Source: a virus. Taken from it: 55,185 nt of DNA. Below are positions 5,740-13,925 of the stretch, in pieces. Numbering within the stretch: the first letter of the stretch is position 1; every line of letters starts with the position of its first letter. The DNA lies in the IMG/VR virus record IMGVR_UViG_3300031673_004168, positions 1 to 55,185 of that record. One strand, given 5' to 3'. The position numbers and the translations under genes are program-made. The notes under the pieces are model-generated. The model did not search any database. It was not told where the DNA came from and worked only from the letters and a program-made list of their open reading frames with translations.

Positions 5740-5759
5740 GTTTTAAAAAGGAGGAATTT

Positions 5760-5954
5760 ATGGGAAGCAAAAAGAAAGACAAGCAATTGGGTAAAATTGT
5801 TATGTCCGCAACTCAATTAAGAAGAATGGCAAATGAAATACAACAAAGTTATGGGACTAAGGACAATGTTGAGATTAAGGCTGTTCTAAGCTATAGGGGA
5901 AAAGGAAATGAAAAAACATTAGGAATAATATATAGAAAAGGAGAAACCATATGA
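5760..5954 (+). CDS. Small basic protein of unknown function (64 aa)
   Basis: ATG at 5760 is preceded by AAAAAGGAGGAATTT. An upstream in-frame ATG at 5688 would place the start inside the terminator stem and is rejected. The protein is Lys-rich at the front (MGSKKKDKQLGK) and then mixed alpha/beta. It overlaps the next gene by ATGA. Family not recognised. Confidence 0.65.
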   Translation: MGSKKKDKQLGKIVMSATQLRRMANEIQQSYGTKDNVEIKAVLSYRGKGNEKTLGIIYRKGETI

Positions 5955-6544
5955 GCACAGAGAAAGAATTAAAAAAATTGGCAGATAAAGAAGCTAAGAG
6001 AGTTCGGGAAATGAATTTTAGGATTATAACGTATCTTCTATATGTAAATCCAAGAGGGAAAAGATATAATTATAGAATTGGAAGCAGATTATGTTTAAAC
6101 GAAAATATGAAGGAATTTGAAAAATCGATAGAAGAAGAAAACAGTTTTCTGTTTGAAACTATGGAAGATGTTTCCAAAGATTTGGTAAAGAAAAGAACTA
6201 AATGGCACATTTTATATAAAAAATTTAAGTATAACAAAATCGTTAAAAAGTTCAGAAACTCTAAAGATATTCCAAAGAGTGCACATATTTTAATTTTTAT
6301 TGATATGTACGAAAACATCACTTGTGTTTGGTTGAAACAAAAAAACGGAGTTCGTAAGTTAAATTGTAGGCAATGGGAAAGTTTGATAAAAAAAATAAAA
6401 AAAGGCAAAGGCGAGAATTTAATATACATCAAAGGCAACGACAAAAAAAGCGTAATTAAAAAAGGGATACTTAAAGCTAAAGAATTTGAAAGAAAATTAA
6501 AGGAGAAAAATGAACAAAGTAAAAATCAAGTCAGTAGAGATTGA
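5951..6544 (+). CDS. Lysine-rich protein of unknown function (197 aa)
   Basis: Translation probably starts by coupling at the ATGA overlap, after AAAAGGAGA. The protein is strongly basic, with long helical stretches (about 35-90 and 165-197) and a central beta-like part (HILIFIDMYENITCVWL, about 116-132). LIYIKGN near residue 157 matches the small protein encoded at 5138. No motif of a known enzyme is visible. It overlaps the next gene by 35 bases. Confidence 0.65.
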   Translation: MSTEKELKKLADKEAKRVREMNFRIITYLLYVNPRGKRYNYRIGSRLCLNENMKEFEKSIEEENSFLFETMEDVSKDLVKKRTKWHILYKKFKYNKIVKKFRNSKDIPKSAHILIFIDMYENITCVWLKQKNGVRKLNCRQWESLIKKIKKGKGENLIYIKGNDKKSVIKKGILKAKEFERKLKEKNEQSKNQVSRD

Positions 6545-6791
6545 AGTTGGCAAAAAGAAGTTCAATTTAACAGTTGAAGAAGCAAAGAAGCTGAAGAATG
6601 TTTTAGACGAACTTTTTGGTAAAGAGATTATCAGAGAGGTAAAAGAAATCCACCACCATGACGGGCATTCGCATCCGTGGTATTGGTATCCGCCATGTAG
6701 TACTACTACGCTTGAAATTCCACCGCCAACAGTTTATTTCGATAGCGGTTCAGTCGGATATGAAAATTATGCACTTAAAATAACATGCTAA
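6510..6791 (+). CDS. Small His- and aromatic-rich protein (93 aa)
   Basis: The ATG follows TTAAAGGAGAAAA. Residues 1-45 look like a charged helical or beta mini-domain. Residues 48-62 carry HHHDGHSHPWYWYPPC, five His and several aromatic residues that could bind a metal ion. The rest is beta-prone. It sits just before the sugar-nucleotide dehydratase but no link is evident. Confidence 0.6.
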   Translation: MNKVKIKSVEIEVGKKKFNLTVEEAKKLKNVLDELFGKEIIREVKEIHHHDGHSHPWYWYPPCSTTTLEIPPPTVYFDSGSVGYENYALKITC

Positions 6792-6800
6792 GGAGGAAAA

Positions 6801-7823
6801 ATGGTACTAACATCACCAAACTTAAAACCAGAAAGCGTTCTAATAACCGAAGAAAGCGACAGAGCGTTTGGCAGAGCGTTAATTACAGGAGTTTCAGGAT
6901 TTGTGGGCAGGCATTTAGTTGAATTTCTTCAACGTGAACATCCTGAAATAGAAATTCATGGGCTTGTTAGGTACAGGTCAAATGTAGAAAAACTTGATGG
7001 GATAAACTTGCATTATGGCGACCTTAACGATTTTTCGTCATTGTCATGTTTGATTGCGGAAACAAGACCTGATTGCATCTACCACCTTGCGGCGATGAGT
7101 TACGTCGACCAGAGTTTTAAGGCTCCAGCGGATACATTAAAGACGAATATTATCGGCACATGTAATCTTTTGGAATCCGTGAAATGTCTTAAATCGGATT
7201 TAGGATATGACCCAGTAATAGCAATAATCTCATCAAGCGAAGTGTATGGGCAGGTAAAAGAAGATGAGTTGCCGATAAATGAAATGAATCAATTTAGACC
7301 TGCTTCGCCATATGCCGTGAGTAAGGTCGGAGAGGATATGTGTGCCCTTCAGTACCACCTATCTTGGGGCTTAAAAACCTTGCGTAGCAGGGCGTTTACT
7401 CATTCGGGTTCGGGCAGAGGGGAGCAATTCTGCCTATCAAGTTTCGCCAAACAAATAGCAGAAATAGAAAAAGGCAAACGAGAATTTATTTCGGTAGGCA
7501 ATTTAGATTCCGTAAGAACACTTTGCGATGTAAGAGATATGGTAAGAGCGTACTGGCTTATGGTAACGAAATGCGAATATGGTCATGTTTACAATATCGG
7601 TGGCGATGAACATATGACGGTAGGCGAAGCGTTAGATGTTCTTCGTGGTATGTCAACAAAAGACATAGAAGTTAGAGTAGACCCGAAACGATTAAGACCG
7701 TCTGACGTTACTTTACAGTTACCAGACAGTTCAAAGTTCCGAGAAAAGACAGGCTGGAAACCTGAATATTCTGCTAAAGAGATGATGGAAAGCATCTTAA
7801 ACTTTTGGAGAGAACGAGTATGA
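6801..7823 (+). CDS. NDP-sugar 4,6-dehydratase-type SDR (GMD/RMD-like)
   Basis: A 340-residue extended short-chain dehydrogenase. The NAD(P)-binding GVSGFVGRH is near residue 32, SSSEVYG near 144 and catalytic YAVSK near 170. VGNLDSVRTLCDVRDMVRAY near 233 is typical of GDP-mannose 4,6-dehydratases and of the GDP-4-keto-6-deoxymannose reductases related to them. In this genome, which also encodes GmhA, HddC-like and HddA-like enzymes, a GDP-heptose (DmhA-like) substrate is plausible, but the residues do not settle dehydratase versus reductase. It lies 16 kb away from the other sugar genes. Overlaps the next gene by ATGA. Confidence 0.8.
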   Translation: MVLTSPNLKPESVLITEESDRAFGRALITGVSGFVGRHLVEFLQREHPEIEIHGLVRYRSNVEKLDGINLHYGDLNDFSSLSCLIAETRPDCIYHLAAMSYVDQSFKAPADTLKTNIIGTCNLLESVKCLKSDLGYDPVIAIISSSEVYGQVKEDELPINEMNQFRPASPYAVSKVGEDMCALQYHLSWGLKTLRSRAFTHSGSGRGEQFCLSSFAKQIAEIEKGKREFISVGNLDSVRTLCDVRDMVRAYWLMVTKCEYGHVYNIGGDEHMTVGEALDVLRGMSTKDIEVRVDPKRLRPSDVTLQLPDSSKFREKTGWKPEYSAKEMMESILNFWRERV

Positions 7824-8506
7824 TTAAGTTGATACGTGGAGATTGTTTGGAAGAAATGAAGAAGATGCCGGATAAGAGTATAGACATGATTTTAACTGAC
7901 CCTCCGTATGGAATATCTTTCAAGTCCCACAGACAAACTTATCAAAAAGCAATAAAAAATGACGGCTTTGATGAATGGATTTTGCTATTACCAAACATGT
8001 TAAAAGAGTTTAAGCGTTTATTAACTGATACTGGTTGTTGTTGTTGTTGTTGTTGTGGTGGTGGAAAAACTCCAGTAACAGCAATTTTCACTATTGAATC
8101 ACTTAAATATTTTAATCTCATACAAACTTTAGTTTGGAAAAAGTTTATTGGATTAGGTTGGAAATATAGACCGAGTTATGAAAATATAGTTGTATTAAGT
8201 AAAGATTCCAAAAACTATAATTTTTATGATACAAGCAAAAAATGTTCAAATGTTATAGAAGGTATAAACCAAAAAATACCAAGAAAAGGCGAGCATCCTA
8301 CCGTTAAACCAATTAAATTGATGGAAAAATTGATTGAAATACATTCTATACAAAACATGACAATCCTTGACCCCTTCATGGGAAGTGGTACTACTGGAAT
8401 TGCATGCAAAAAGTTAAACCGTAATTTTATAGGCATAGAAATTGATAAAGATTATTTTAAATTGGCAGAACAACGAATAAAAAATACAAGTTTGAGGTTG
8501 TTATGA
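7820..8506 (+). CDS. DNA methyltransferase, beta class (TDPPYG), with poly-Cys run
   Basis: A 228-residue amino-methyltransferase: catalytic TDPPYG at 26-31, SAM-binding DPFMGSGTTG near 186, and a KPIKLMEKLI helix before it. TDPPYG is close to the N6-adenine consensus (DPPY). ATG at 7820 overlaps the preceding stop and is preferred to the in-frame upstream start. Residues 73-79 are seven Cys in a row encoded by seven TGT triplets, followed by three Gly. That lies between the catalytic and SAM motifs. Solitary, without a nuclease partner. Confidence 0.85.
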   Translation: MIKLIRGDCLEEMKKMPDKSIDMILTDPPYGISFKSHRQTYQKAIKNDGFDEWILLLPNMLKEFKRLLTDTGCCCCCCCGGGKTPVTAIFTIESLKYFNLIQTLVWKKFIGLGWKYRPSYENIVVLSKDSKNYNFYDTSKKCSNVIEGINQKIPRKGEHPTVKPIKLMEKLIEIHSIQNMTILDPFMGSGTTGIACKKLNRNFIGIEIDKDYFKLAEQRIKNTSLRLL

Positions 8507-8904
8507 TTAAAGAAGAACGTATAAAAATATCCAAACTTAAAGATTCAAACGGCAATCCTTTTTCAGTAATTCAGGCACAGACATTTAGCGAAGACCAATG
8601 GGTTACTATACTTAAAACCGCACAGAAAGAAATTAACCGAGCTTGTAATGGAGATTTAAAGTTTACGTCAGATTATTGGCTGAAAAAGTTAAGTCTTTAT
8701 AACTCAATGTTCAGGATACAAGCTATGGTAAGAAACGCTAAACTTTATGGCGACCTTCCACCGATAGATGTTATTTATGGGTACAAAGATATAGACGGGT
8801 ATGTTTTGGTAGACGGTCGTCATAGATGTTGGGCTTATGTTTTATGTGGCAGGGAAGAAATAAATGCAAGAGTTACTTACAGAAAAGGTTATAAAGGAGA
8901 TTGA
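8503..8904 (+). CDS. ParB/sulfiredoxin-fold protein
   Basis: A 133-residue protein whose last third, around residues 90-128, has the ParB-type nuclease signature: a polar strand, then VLVDGRHRCWAYVLCG and a final strand. This DGRHR box binds phosphate (CTP/ATP or DNA backbone) in ParB and related small nucleases. The amino part is helical and unassigned. A second protein with this box is encoded at 12819. Possible roles are nuclease, nucleotide switch or DNA partition; the sequence does not decide. It overlaps the methyltransferase by four bases. Confidence 0.7.
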   Translation: MIKEERIKISKLKDSNGNPFSVIQAQTFSEDQWVTILKTAQKEINRACNGDLKFTSDYWLKKLSLYNSMFRIQAMVRNAKLYGDLPPIDVIYGYKDIDGYVLVDGRHRCWAYVLCGREEINARVTYRKGYKGD

Positions 8905-8905
8905 A

Positions 8906-9121
8906 ATGTATGCGTATGAATTTATGGATTTTCTCGATTACATTTTTTCAATGAAATCTTCAAAAGACCGTATGTTTGCTATATGTTTAATGTCTGGAAT
9001 GACGCAACAAGAAGTAGCGATTATGGCGAATTGCACACAACCTTATGTATGCAAAAGACTTAAAAAAATAAAAAGTAGTTATAAAAAGAGTGATTTATTT
9101 CGTTATAACTATGATAGGTAA
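8906..9121 (+). CDS. Sigma-factor region 4-like HTH protein
   Basis: 71 residues; ATG at 8906 follows AAAGGAG. Residues about 22-55 (DRMFAICLMSGMTQQEVAIM, then a turn and PYVCKRLKKI) match the helix-turn-helix of sigma70 region 4, which reads the -35 element and touches the polymerase flap. No region 2 is present here, but the very next gene looks like region 2. Together they would be a sigma factor in two pieces and in reverse order, or a pair like T4 gp33/gp55. A simple HTH regulator is the alternative. Confidence 0.65.
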   Translation: MYAYEFMDFLDYIFSMKSSKDRMFAICLMSGMTQQEVAIMANCTQPYVCKRLKKIKSSYKKSDLFRYNYDR

Positions 9122-9125
9122 AAAT

Positions 9126-9389
9126 ATGTTTATCAAAAGTATTTATGAAATTAACGTAAAAAAGATTTCTTCGTTGCTATCAAAAGATTTGCACATGCGT
9201 GAAGATTTGCAACAGGAGATGTTGTTAGAAATATTTAAACAGGGCAGGTATTACGATAAAGAAATTGATAGCTATGTACTTTGGGTGGCAAAAAATAGAG
9301 CAATAGATTACATAAGAAAGTTTAATAAAAAAGAAATACCTTACGGTTCCATGAACGACATAGATAATCTATTAAATTCAGAAAAGTGA
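9126..9389 (+). CDS. Sigma-factor region 2-like protein
   Basis: 87 residues; the ATG at 9126 follows AGGTAAAA and comes four bases after the preceding stop (ATG at 9111 is an alternative). REDLQQEMLLEIFKQ (about 24-38) and YVLWVAKNRAIDYIRKF (about 50-66) match sigma region 2, which binds the polymerase clamp and melts the -10. It lacks region 4. The position directly before terminase genes suggests control of late transcription. Confidence 0.65.
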   Translation: MFIKSIYEINVKKISSLLSKDLHMREDLQQEMLLEIFKQGRYYDKEIDSYVLWVAKNRAIDYIRKFNKKEIPYGSMNDIDNLLNSEK

Positions 9390-9634
9390 TTTTTAGATGC
9401 GTTTTTCACTATAATAATAAAACGCTCACCCCTTTTATGTCGAACTTAATAACACATTTTGAAAAGTATATTCAGAAAGATGAGTTCGATAAAATAAGTA
9501 AGAAAGTTCTCGTAAAGTTTTTCATTATATTCATAGATTTTTTTAATAAACAAGGGTATCAAATAATTTATCGAGGCAAAAAATGGGTTTCGAGCCAAAA
9601 TATAAAGACCATAAATACAAAGACAAGATTATAG
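9386..9634 (+). CDS. Small protein of unknown function (82 aa or shorter)
   Basis: GTG at 9386 overlaps the preceding stop (GTGA). An internal ATG at 9437 would give 65 residues. The middle has a hydrophobic, aromatic segment (VLVKFFIIFIDFF). The end overlaps the following gene by 52 bases in another frame, which is unusual here and lowers confidence. Family not recognised. Confidence 0.4.
   Translation: MIFRCVFHYNNKTLTPFMSNLITHFEKYIQKDEFDKISKKVLVKFFIIFIDFFNKQGYQIIYRGKKWVSSQNIKTINTKTRL
9399..9425 (+). promoter_or_regulatory. Hairpin with TATAAT, possible late promoter
   Basis: GCGTTTT (9399-9405) pairs with AAAACGC (9419-9425). The loop contains TATAATAATA (9410-9419), which could be a -10 or a T4-late-type element. 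No good -35 is seen. It lies just after the split sigma genes and before the terminase genes. Confidence 0.3.
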
Positions 9635-10023
9635 AACATTTCGAGAAGGGTACACCTCTATCTAAAATATCATCTTGGTTGTCTGCTTTAGGTCCAGAAC
9701 ACGCAATATCAACATATACACTTAGACATCACAAAAAAAAGTATACTGATAGCAAGCGTAGCGATGATGAACTTGCTAAAGCCAAGAACGAGTTTGGCGA
9801 TACAACAGACTTAGAATACTATCTAATAGAAACCATAGTTCAGTGTAGAATAAAAAAAGAACAAAAAAACCTTAGAAGCTATGACTATCAGAAATACGAC
9901 CAGCAAATGCAAATGGCGATAAAACTACTTAACGAACTAAGAAGTTCAGACCAAAGAGGCATGAGTATGGAAGAAGTCTTTACTAAACTTGCGGATAAAG
10001 TAAAAACAAATGACGCAAAATGA
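9583..10023 (+). CDS. Probable small terminase subunit
   Basis: A 146-residue protein encoded directly upstream of, and overlapping, the large terminase gene, where the DNA-recognition subunit normally lies. The front (KIIEHFEKGTPLSKISSWLS, then ISTYTLRHHKKKY) looks like a helix-turn-helix. The rest is helical, as expected for oligomerisation. No specific family signature is certain, so the call rests on position and fold pattern. Confidence 0.6.
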   Translation: MGFEPKYKDHKYKDKIIEHFEKGTPLSKISSWLSALGPEHAISTYTLRHHKKKYTDSKRSDDELAKAKNEFGDTTDLEYYLIETIVQCRIKKEQKNLRSYDYQKYDQQMQMAIKLLNELRSSDQRGMSMEEVFTKLADKVKTNDAK

Positions 10024-11389
10024 ACTTGAACGAGAAATTATAATACAGTTTCTTGAAACCTTTACAAAGGTAGAGGGTTCGGATTGTAAACTTTATGATT
10101 ATCAAAAAAAGTTCATAAGGGATTTAAGCACGTTCAGGATAGTCAACAAAGCAAGGCAATTGGGGTTTTCGTTTATACTGGCAGGTGAAGGGCTTGTGGA
10201 ATCTATTATGAATCCAGAAGCCGTAATTCTGTTTATATCAACTTCGGAAAACTCCGCTAAGCGTGTGCTTGACTATTGCAAACAAATTTATCATTCGATA
10301 CCTGTTGGAATAAGACCGAAGACGTTTAAAAATTCTCAAACAGAACTACAATTTTTGGGTAAAGATAGAAAACCAGCTGGTCATTTAGTATCATTGCCAA
10401 ATAATGCCTCAACTTGTCGTGGTTTTAATGCCAACCGAATTTATATAGACGAAGCGGCACATTTCAAAGAAGAAGATAAACTTTTTCGTGCGATACAACC
10501 GTCAATTTCTCGTGGAGGCAAGATGACGGTATCGTCGACTCCGCTTGGGCGTGGAAATACCTTCTACGATATTTGGGCTAACAATAAAGAGTACAGCAAA
10601 CACCTTGTACCATATACTTTATGTCCAGACCCAGTTTATCAAAAACGCATAAAAGATATGCAATTGACTATGGACGAACTGTCGTTTGCTCAAGAATTTT
10701 TATGCGAGTTTAGAGAAGACGCATACGCATATTTTCCAGAAAAAATACTTGCACCATGTATAGATAACGAGTTAGGTCAATACTTTCAGATTAAACGTCA
10801 AGGTGTTGTCCATATGGGTATAGATTGGGCAAAGAAAGAAGATTCAACAGCAGTTGTAGTTGTAGAACATCTTGATAAAGATAAACTTTGCATAGTTAGA
10901 CGTATAGAATTTTACAAAAGAATGCCATACGAAAAGCAGTTAAGCCATGTCTACGAAATTTGCAGAGAACTTGAAGTAGAAAAAATATTCTGCGACCAGA
11001 CAGGTGTTGGCGAGAAACTTTACGAAGATTTGGTAAACAATTCAGGGGTTTTAGTAGAAGGTATAAATTTCACAGTTGCGACCAAAGAACTTTTGATAAC
11101 AAAGTTACGCCAACTTTTCGAGGGCGAATCTATACGCATACCACGCCATAAAGAACTTATAACACAACTAAGAAGTCTTGAACGAACTTATACCGAGCAA
11201 GGTAACGTGCGATTTAGGCATGTAAGCAACGAACACGATGATGCGGTCTGGGGTTTGGCAATGGCGGCATCGGAGTTCAAAAAAGCAGGAAGAGACTTTG
11301 CGTTTAAGTTAGGTCCAGAACGTGAATCCGTGAAAATGTACGACAAAGACGAAAACGAAGATATGGCAAAAATAAGAAAACTTTTTTAA
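10010..11389 (+). CDS. terL: Large terminase subunit
   Basis: The 459-residue packaging motor. The ATPase part has KARQLGFS (47-54, the variant P-loop of this family) and Walker B IYIDEAA (145-151). The RNase H-like nuclease part has its first aspartate in GIDWAKKED (Asp 273), a second in FCDQTG (Asp 330) and DDAVWG near the end. It cuts concatemers and drives DNA into the prohead through the portal encoded next. It starts inside the end of the preceding gene. Confidence 0.93.
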   Translation: MTQNELEREIIIQFLETFTKVEGSDCKLYDYQKKFIRDLSTFRIVNKARQLGFSFILAGEGLVESIMNPEAVILFISTSENSAKRVLDYCKQIYHSIPVGIRPKTFKNSQTELQFLGKDRKPAGHLVSLPNNASTCRGFNANRIYIDEAAHFKEEDKLFRAIQPSISRGGKMTVSSTPLGRGNTFYDIWANNKEYSKHLVPYTLCPDPVYQKRIKDMQLTMDELSFAQEFLCEFREDAYAYFPEKILAPCIDNELGQYFQIKRQGVVHMGIDWAKKEDSTAVVVVEHLDKDKLCIVRRIEFYKRMPYEKQLSHVYEICRELEVEKIFCDQTGVGEKLYEDLVNNSGVLVEGINFTVATKELLITKLRQLFEGESIRIPRHKELITQLRSLERTYTEQGNVRFRHVSNEHDDAVWGLAMAASEFKKAGRDFAFKLGPERESVKMYDKDENEDMAKIRKLF

Positions 11390-11400
11390 GGGAGGAAGTA

Positions 11401-12822
11401 GTGGGGTTTTTAGACAGATTTAAAAAAACTAAACCAGACGTTACGAAATACGCTGACGGTGTTGAAGTTAGAGAAAAACCTAATGTACGTGAATATGGCG
11501 TGCAAGGTAATCTCACTGCGAATTGGAATAAGTTTCTTGGTTTGGGAGACGCATTAAATCCAGACGAAATAGGCATACAGACTTATAAGGAAATGATGCA
11601 AGATGCCGAAGTTCGTGTTGGGTTTAATTTTATTCGGAACAGTATATTATCAAGAAAATGGAAAGTATCATACCCTGAAAAAAACTCAAACAAAGACACT
11701 TTAAATATTTTAGAATTTATTAAATTTTCTTTTGGAAACATAGATGATAATGCTCAATTTGAAAGGTCGCTTGGTAAACTTTTATACGCTATCCCTTATG
11801 GGTTCTCTGTAATAGAAATTGTTTGGAAAATTATTAAAGGTGGTAAGTTTTCTGGAAAGATAGGAATAAAGAAACTTAAAGATTTAGACCCAGAAAACAT
11901 AGAATTTGAAACAAACAAGTTTGGAGATATAGAAAAAATAGTTCAGAAAACTGGAGACAATGACAAAATTACAATCCCGCTTGAAAAAGCTATTGTCTAC
12001 ACCCCAGATAAAGAGTTTGGTAACCATTATGGAGTTTCGAGGTTAAGGTCGGTACATAAAAACTGGTTTGTAAAAAAAGTTGTTATAAAGTTCTGGAATA
12101 TAGCTTTAGAACGATTTGGTATGCCTATTCTCGTTGGAACAGTTCCTTCCAAGAATGAGTTAGACAAAATGCTTACCTTGCTTGACGATGTGCAAACAAG
12201 GTCGTCTGTTGCCAAAACAGATGGTTGGGAAATTGACGCATTAGAAACTGGCGTTGGTCGTTCCGCTGGTGGAGACTATAAATCCGCTTTAGAATACCAT
12301 AACTCACAGATATTAAGAGGAATGTTGGTCCCACCACTCCTCATAACAAGTCAAGGCGGTGGAGGTAGTTACGCTCTTTCAAACACACAATTTGGATTAT
12401 TCCAGACAATGCTAAAGTGTCTTGAAATAGATGTTGGCAATATAGTCGAAGAAAAGATTATCAAACCGTTGGTTATTTATAATTTTGGTGTACAGGACGT
12501 TTATCCACAGTTTGTTTTTGAACCTATGACAAAAGAAGATTTACTTAATTTAAGTAAGATATTCGCATTGCTTGTCAAGAACGGAGTGGTTGGTAATGAC
12601 GAACAGTGGATGCGAGATATGATGGGCGTTCCCCATAGAGATGTTGCGGAAGTTACACGAGATACTATTAAGGACAAGACTAAAGAAAAAGGTACTACCA
12701 AACCACTGCCTATCCCGGGAGCAACCGGAACTAAAGGAACACAACAGGTTAAGGTCGGAAAGACACCAACGACAGGCGGAAAAATTTCAGGCGTAAAAGG
12801 AGGGGTTAAGACACCAGTATGA
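11401..12822 (+). CDS. Portal protein (DUF935/Mu gp29-like)
   Basis: A 473-residue protein starting at GTG after GGGAGGAAGTA. The front (ALNPDEIGIQTYKEMMQDA, RVGFNFIRNSILSRKW) and the central LGMPILVG- and GGSYALSNTQ-like segments fit the DUF935 portal family typified by Mu gp29. The last 50 residues are Lys/Thr/Gly/Pro-rich and probably disordered. The portal forms the ring for DNA entry at one capsid vertex. Position after terL supports this. Confidence 0.88.
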   Translation: MGFLDRFKKTKPDVTKYADGVEVREKPNVREYGVQGNLTANWNKFLGLGDALNPDEIGIQTYKEMMQDAEVRVGFNFIRNSILSRKWKVSYPEKNSNKDTLNILEFIKFSFGNIDDNAQFERSLGKLLYAIPYGFSVIEIVWKIIKGGKFSGKIGIKKLKDLDPENIEFETNKFGDIEKIVQKTGDNDKITIPLEKAIVYTPDKEFGNHYGVSRLRSVHKNWFVKKVVIKFWNIALERFGMPILVGTVPSKNELDKMLTLLDDVQTRSSVAKTDGWEIDALETGVGRSAGGDYKSALEYHNSQILRGMLVPPLLITSQGGGGSYALSNTQFGLFQTMLKCLEIDVGNIVEEKIIKPLVIYNFGVQDVYPQFVFEPMTKEDLLNLSKIFALLVKNGVVGNDEQWMRDMMGVPHRDVAEVTRDTIKDKTKEKGTTKPLPIPGATGTKGTQQVKVGKTPTTGGKISGVKGGVKTPV

Positions 12823-13274
12823 TGAAAAAAAATATATTTAATGATTTAGGAACTTATTATGTTGAATGGCTTAAAGAAGAACGTCCTTTAATAGACTTGT
12901 TAATAGATGGCATTTACTGTAAACACGAACGTAATTATGTTCATTATCATAATAACTATCGTAATCAGTTGAAGGGTTTGCTATACGACTTTGAAAATGA
13001 AAGATTTGTTATTGAACGTGAACGTAACAATCGTCTTGTAAAAATACTTGAAAGCACTGGTGAGCTTTACCCAATAGCAGTTTATGATTATGAAAACGGA
13101 TTCATGTGCGTAGACGGACATCACAGAATAATGGCACATTTAACATGTAAATATGATTATATCCCAGCCATAATCTATAAAGATTGCCATGAAGCAGGTC
13201 AGGCAAAAGCTAACGCTATAAATACAGACTATTATAAAGACCTCATGGAGATAGATAAGGAGATAGGTGCATGA
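12819..13274 (+). CDS. ParB-like protein, second copy
   Basis: 151 residues. The carboxy half (YPIAVYDYENGFMCVDGHHR, then IMAHLTCKYDYIPAIIY) matches the ParB/Srx fold with DGHHR in place of the DGRHR of the protein encoded at 8503. The remainder differs. Lying between portal and protease, it may be a virion or DNA-processing accessory protein. It overlaps neighbours at both ends. Confidence 0.65.
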   Translation: MMKKNIFNDLGTYYVEWLKEERPLIDLLIDGIYCKHERNYVHYHNNYRNQLKGLLYDFENERFVIERERNNRLVKILESTGELYPIAVYDYENGFMCVDGHHRIMAHLTCKYDYIPAIIYKDCHEAGQAKANAINTDYYKDLMEIDKEIGA

Positions 13275-13924
13275 GACCATCTATCGAAGCGGCAAAAAAA
13301 TATTTTAAAGACAAACCCATAATTTGTGCAGAATTAGGAGTATCAGTTGGAGATAATGCGTTAGATATGCTAACCAACTATCCAGAGATACAAAAAATAC
13401 ATCTTGTAGACAATTATTTTGGAATAAATGCACGATGCCAACACGTCGCAAAAGAAAAACTAAAAAAATTTAACGATAAAATAGTTTGGCATTATGCGAC
13501 TACAGTAGAGGCGGCTAAACAAATAAAAGATGAAAGTGTAGATTTTGTATATGTAGATGATGGTCATGCGGATTTTGAAGTAGAACAGGATATACGGTCA
13601 TGGTTTCCCAAAATAAAAAAAGATGGAATGATGGGTGGACATGATTTTAATATAAACGGAAGAATGAGTGGAATAGAGAAATCATGCAGAAAAATGTTTG
13701 CTGAAATAAATTTACCATTAAGTATTGTTTTGACATTTTCAGACCCAAGAGAAAAAAGACCATGTGATGATAGACATACACGAAAGGTGAGATGCCCAAT
13801 ATTGTCAGATTGGTGGGTTTATAAGATAGAAACCACATATCCTTATATTTTAAATGGTATTCTACAAAAACAGGAACAAGACGATATTCCAATTCCAGAA
13901 CCAAAAATTCATAAGGAGAATTAA
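13271..13924 (+). CDS. Class I SAM methyltransferase (Methyltransf_24-like)
   Basis: 217 residues. SAM-binding motif I is ICAELGVSVGDNALDM (about 17-32), motif II ends in IHLVDNY, and DFVYVDDGH (about 94-102) is the acidic loop seen in this family, followed by GGHDF. It resembles the two small methyltransferases at 30602 and 31099 in the sugar island, although here it is placed within the head genes. Substrate is probably a sugar or small molecule. The extra 40-residue end (CPILSDWWVYK) echoes SDWWIYKC in the 31099 protein. Confidence 0.75.
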   Translation: MRPSIEAAKKYFKDKPIICAELGVSVGDNALDMLTNYPEIQKIHLVDNYFGINARCQHVAKEKLKKFNDKIVWHYATTVEAAKQIKDESVDFVYVDDGHADFEVEQDIRSWFPKIKKDGMMGGHDFNINGRMSGIEKSCRKMFAEINLPLSIVLTFSDPREKRPCDDRHTRKVRCPILSDWWVYKIETTYPYILNGILQKQEQDDIPIPEPKIHKEN

Positions 13925-13925
13925 G

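Noticed and set aside
2868-5740. tRNA, tmRNA or group I intron in the gaps
   Set aside because: No T-loop GTTCGA pattern, CCA end, tmRNA tag or intron P7 core could be found, although the regions are well paired.
5688-5759. Upstream start for the 5760 gene
   Set aside because: The extra residues come from the terminator hairpin and T-run; the GGAGG site is just before 5760.
7805-7819. Start of the second methyltransferase at 7805
   Set aside because: ATG at 7820 overlaps the preceding stop and gives the family-typical start just before GDCLEEM.
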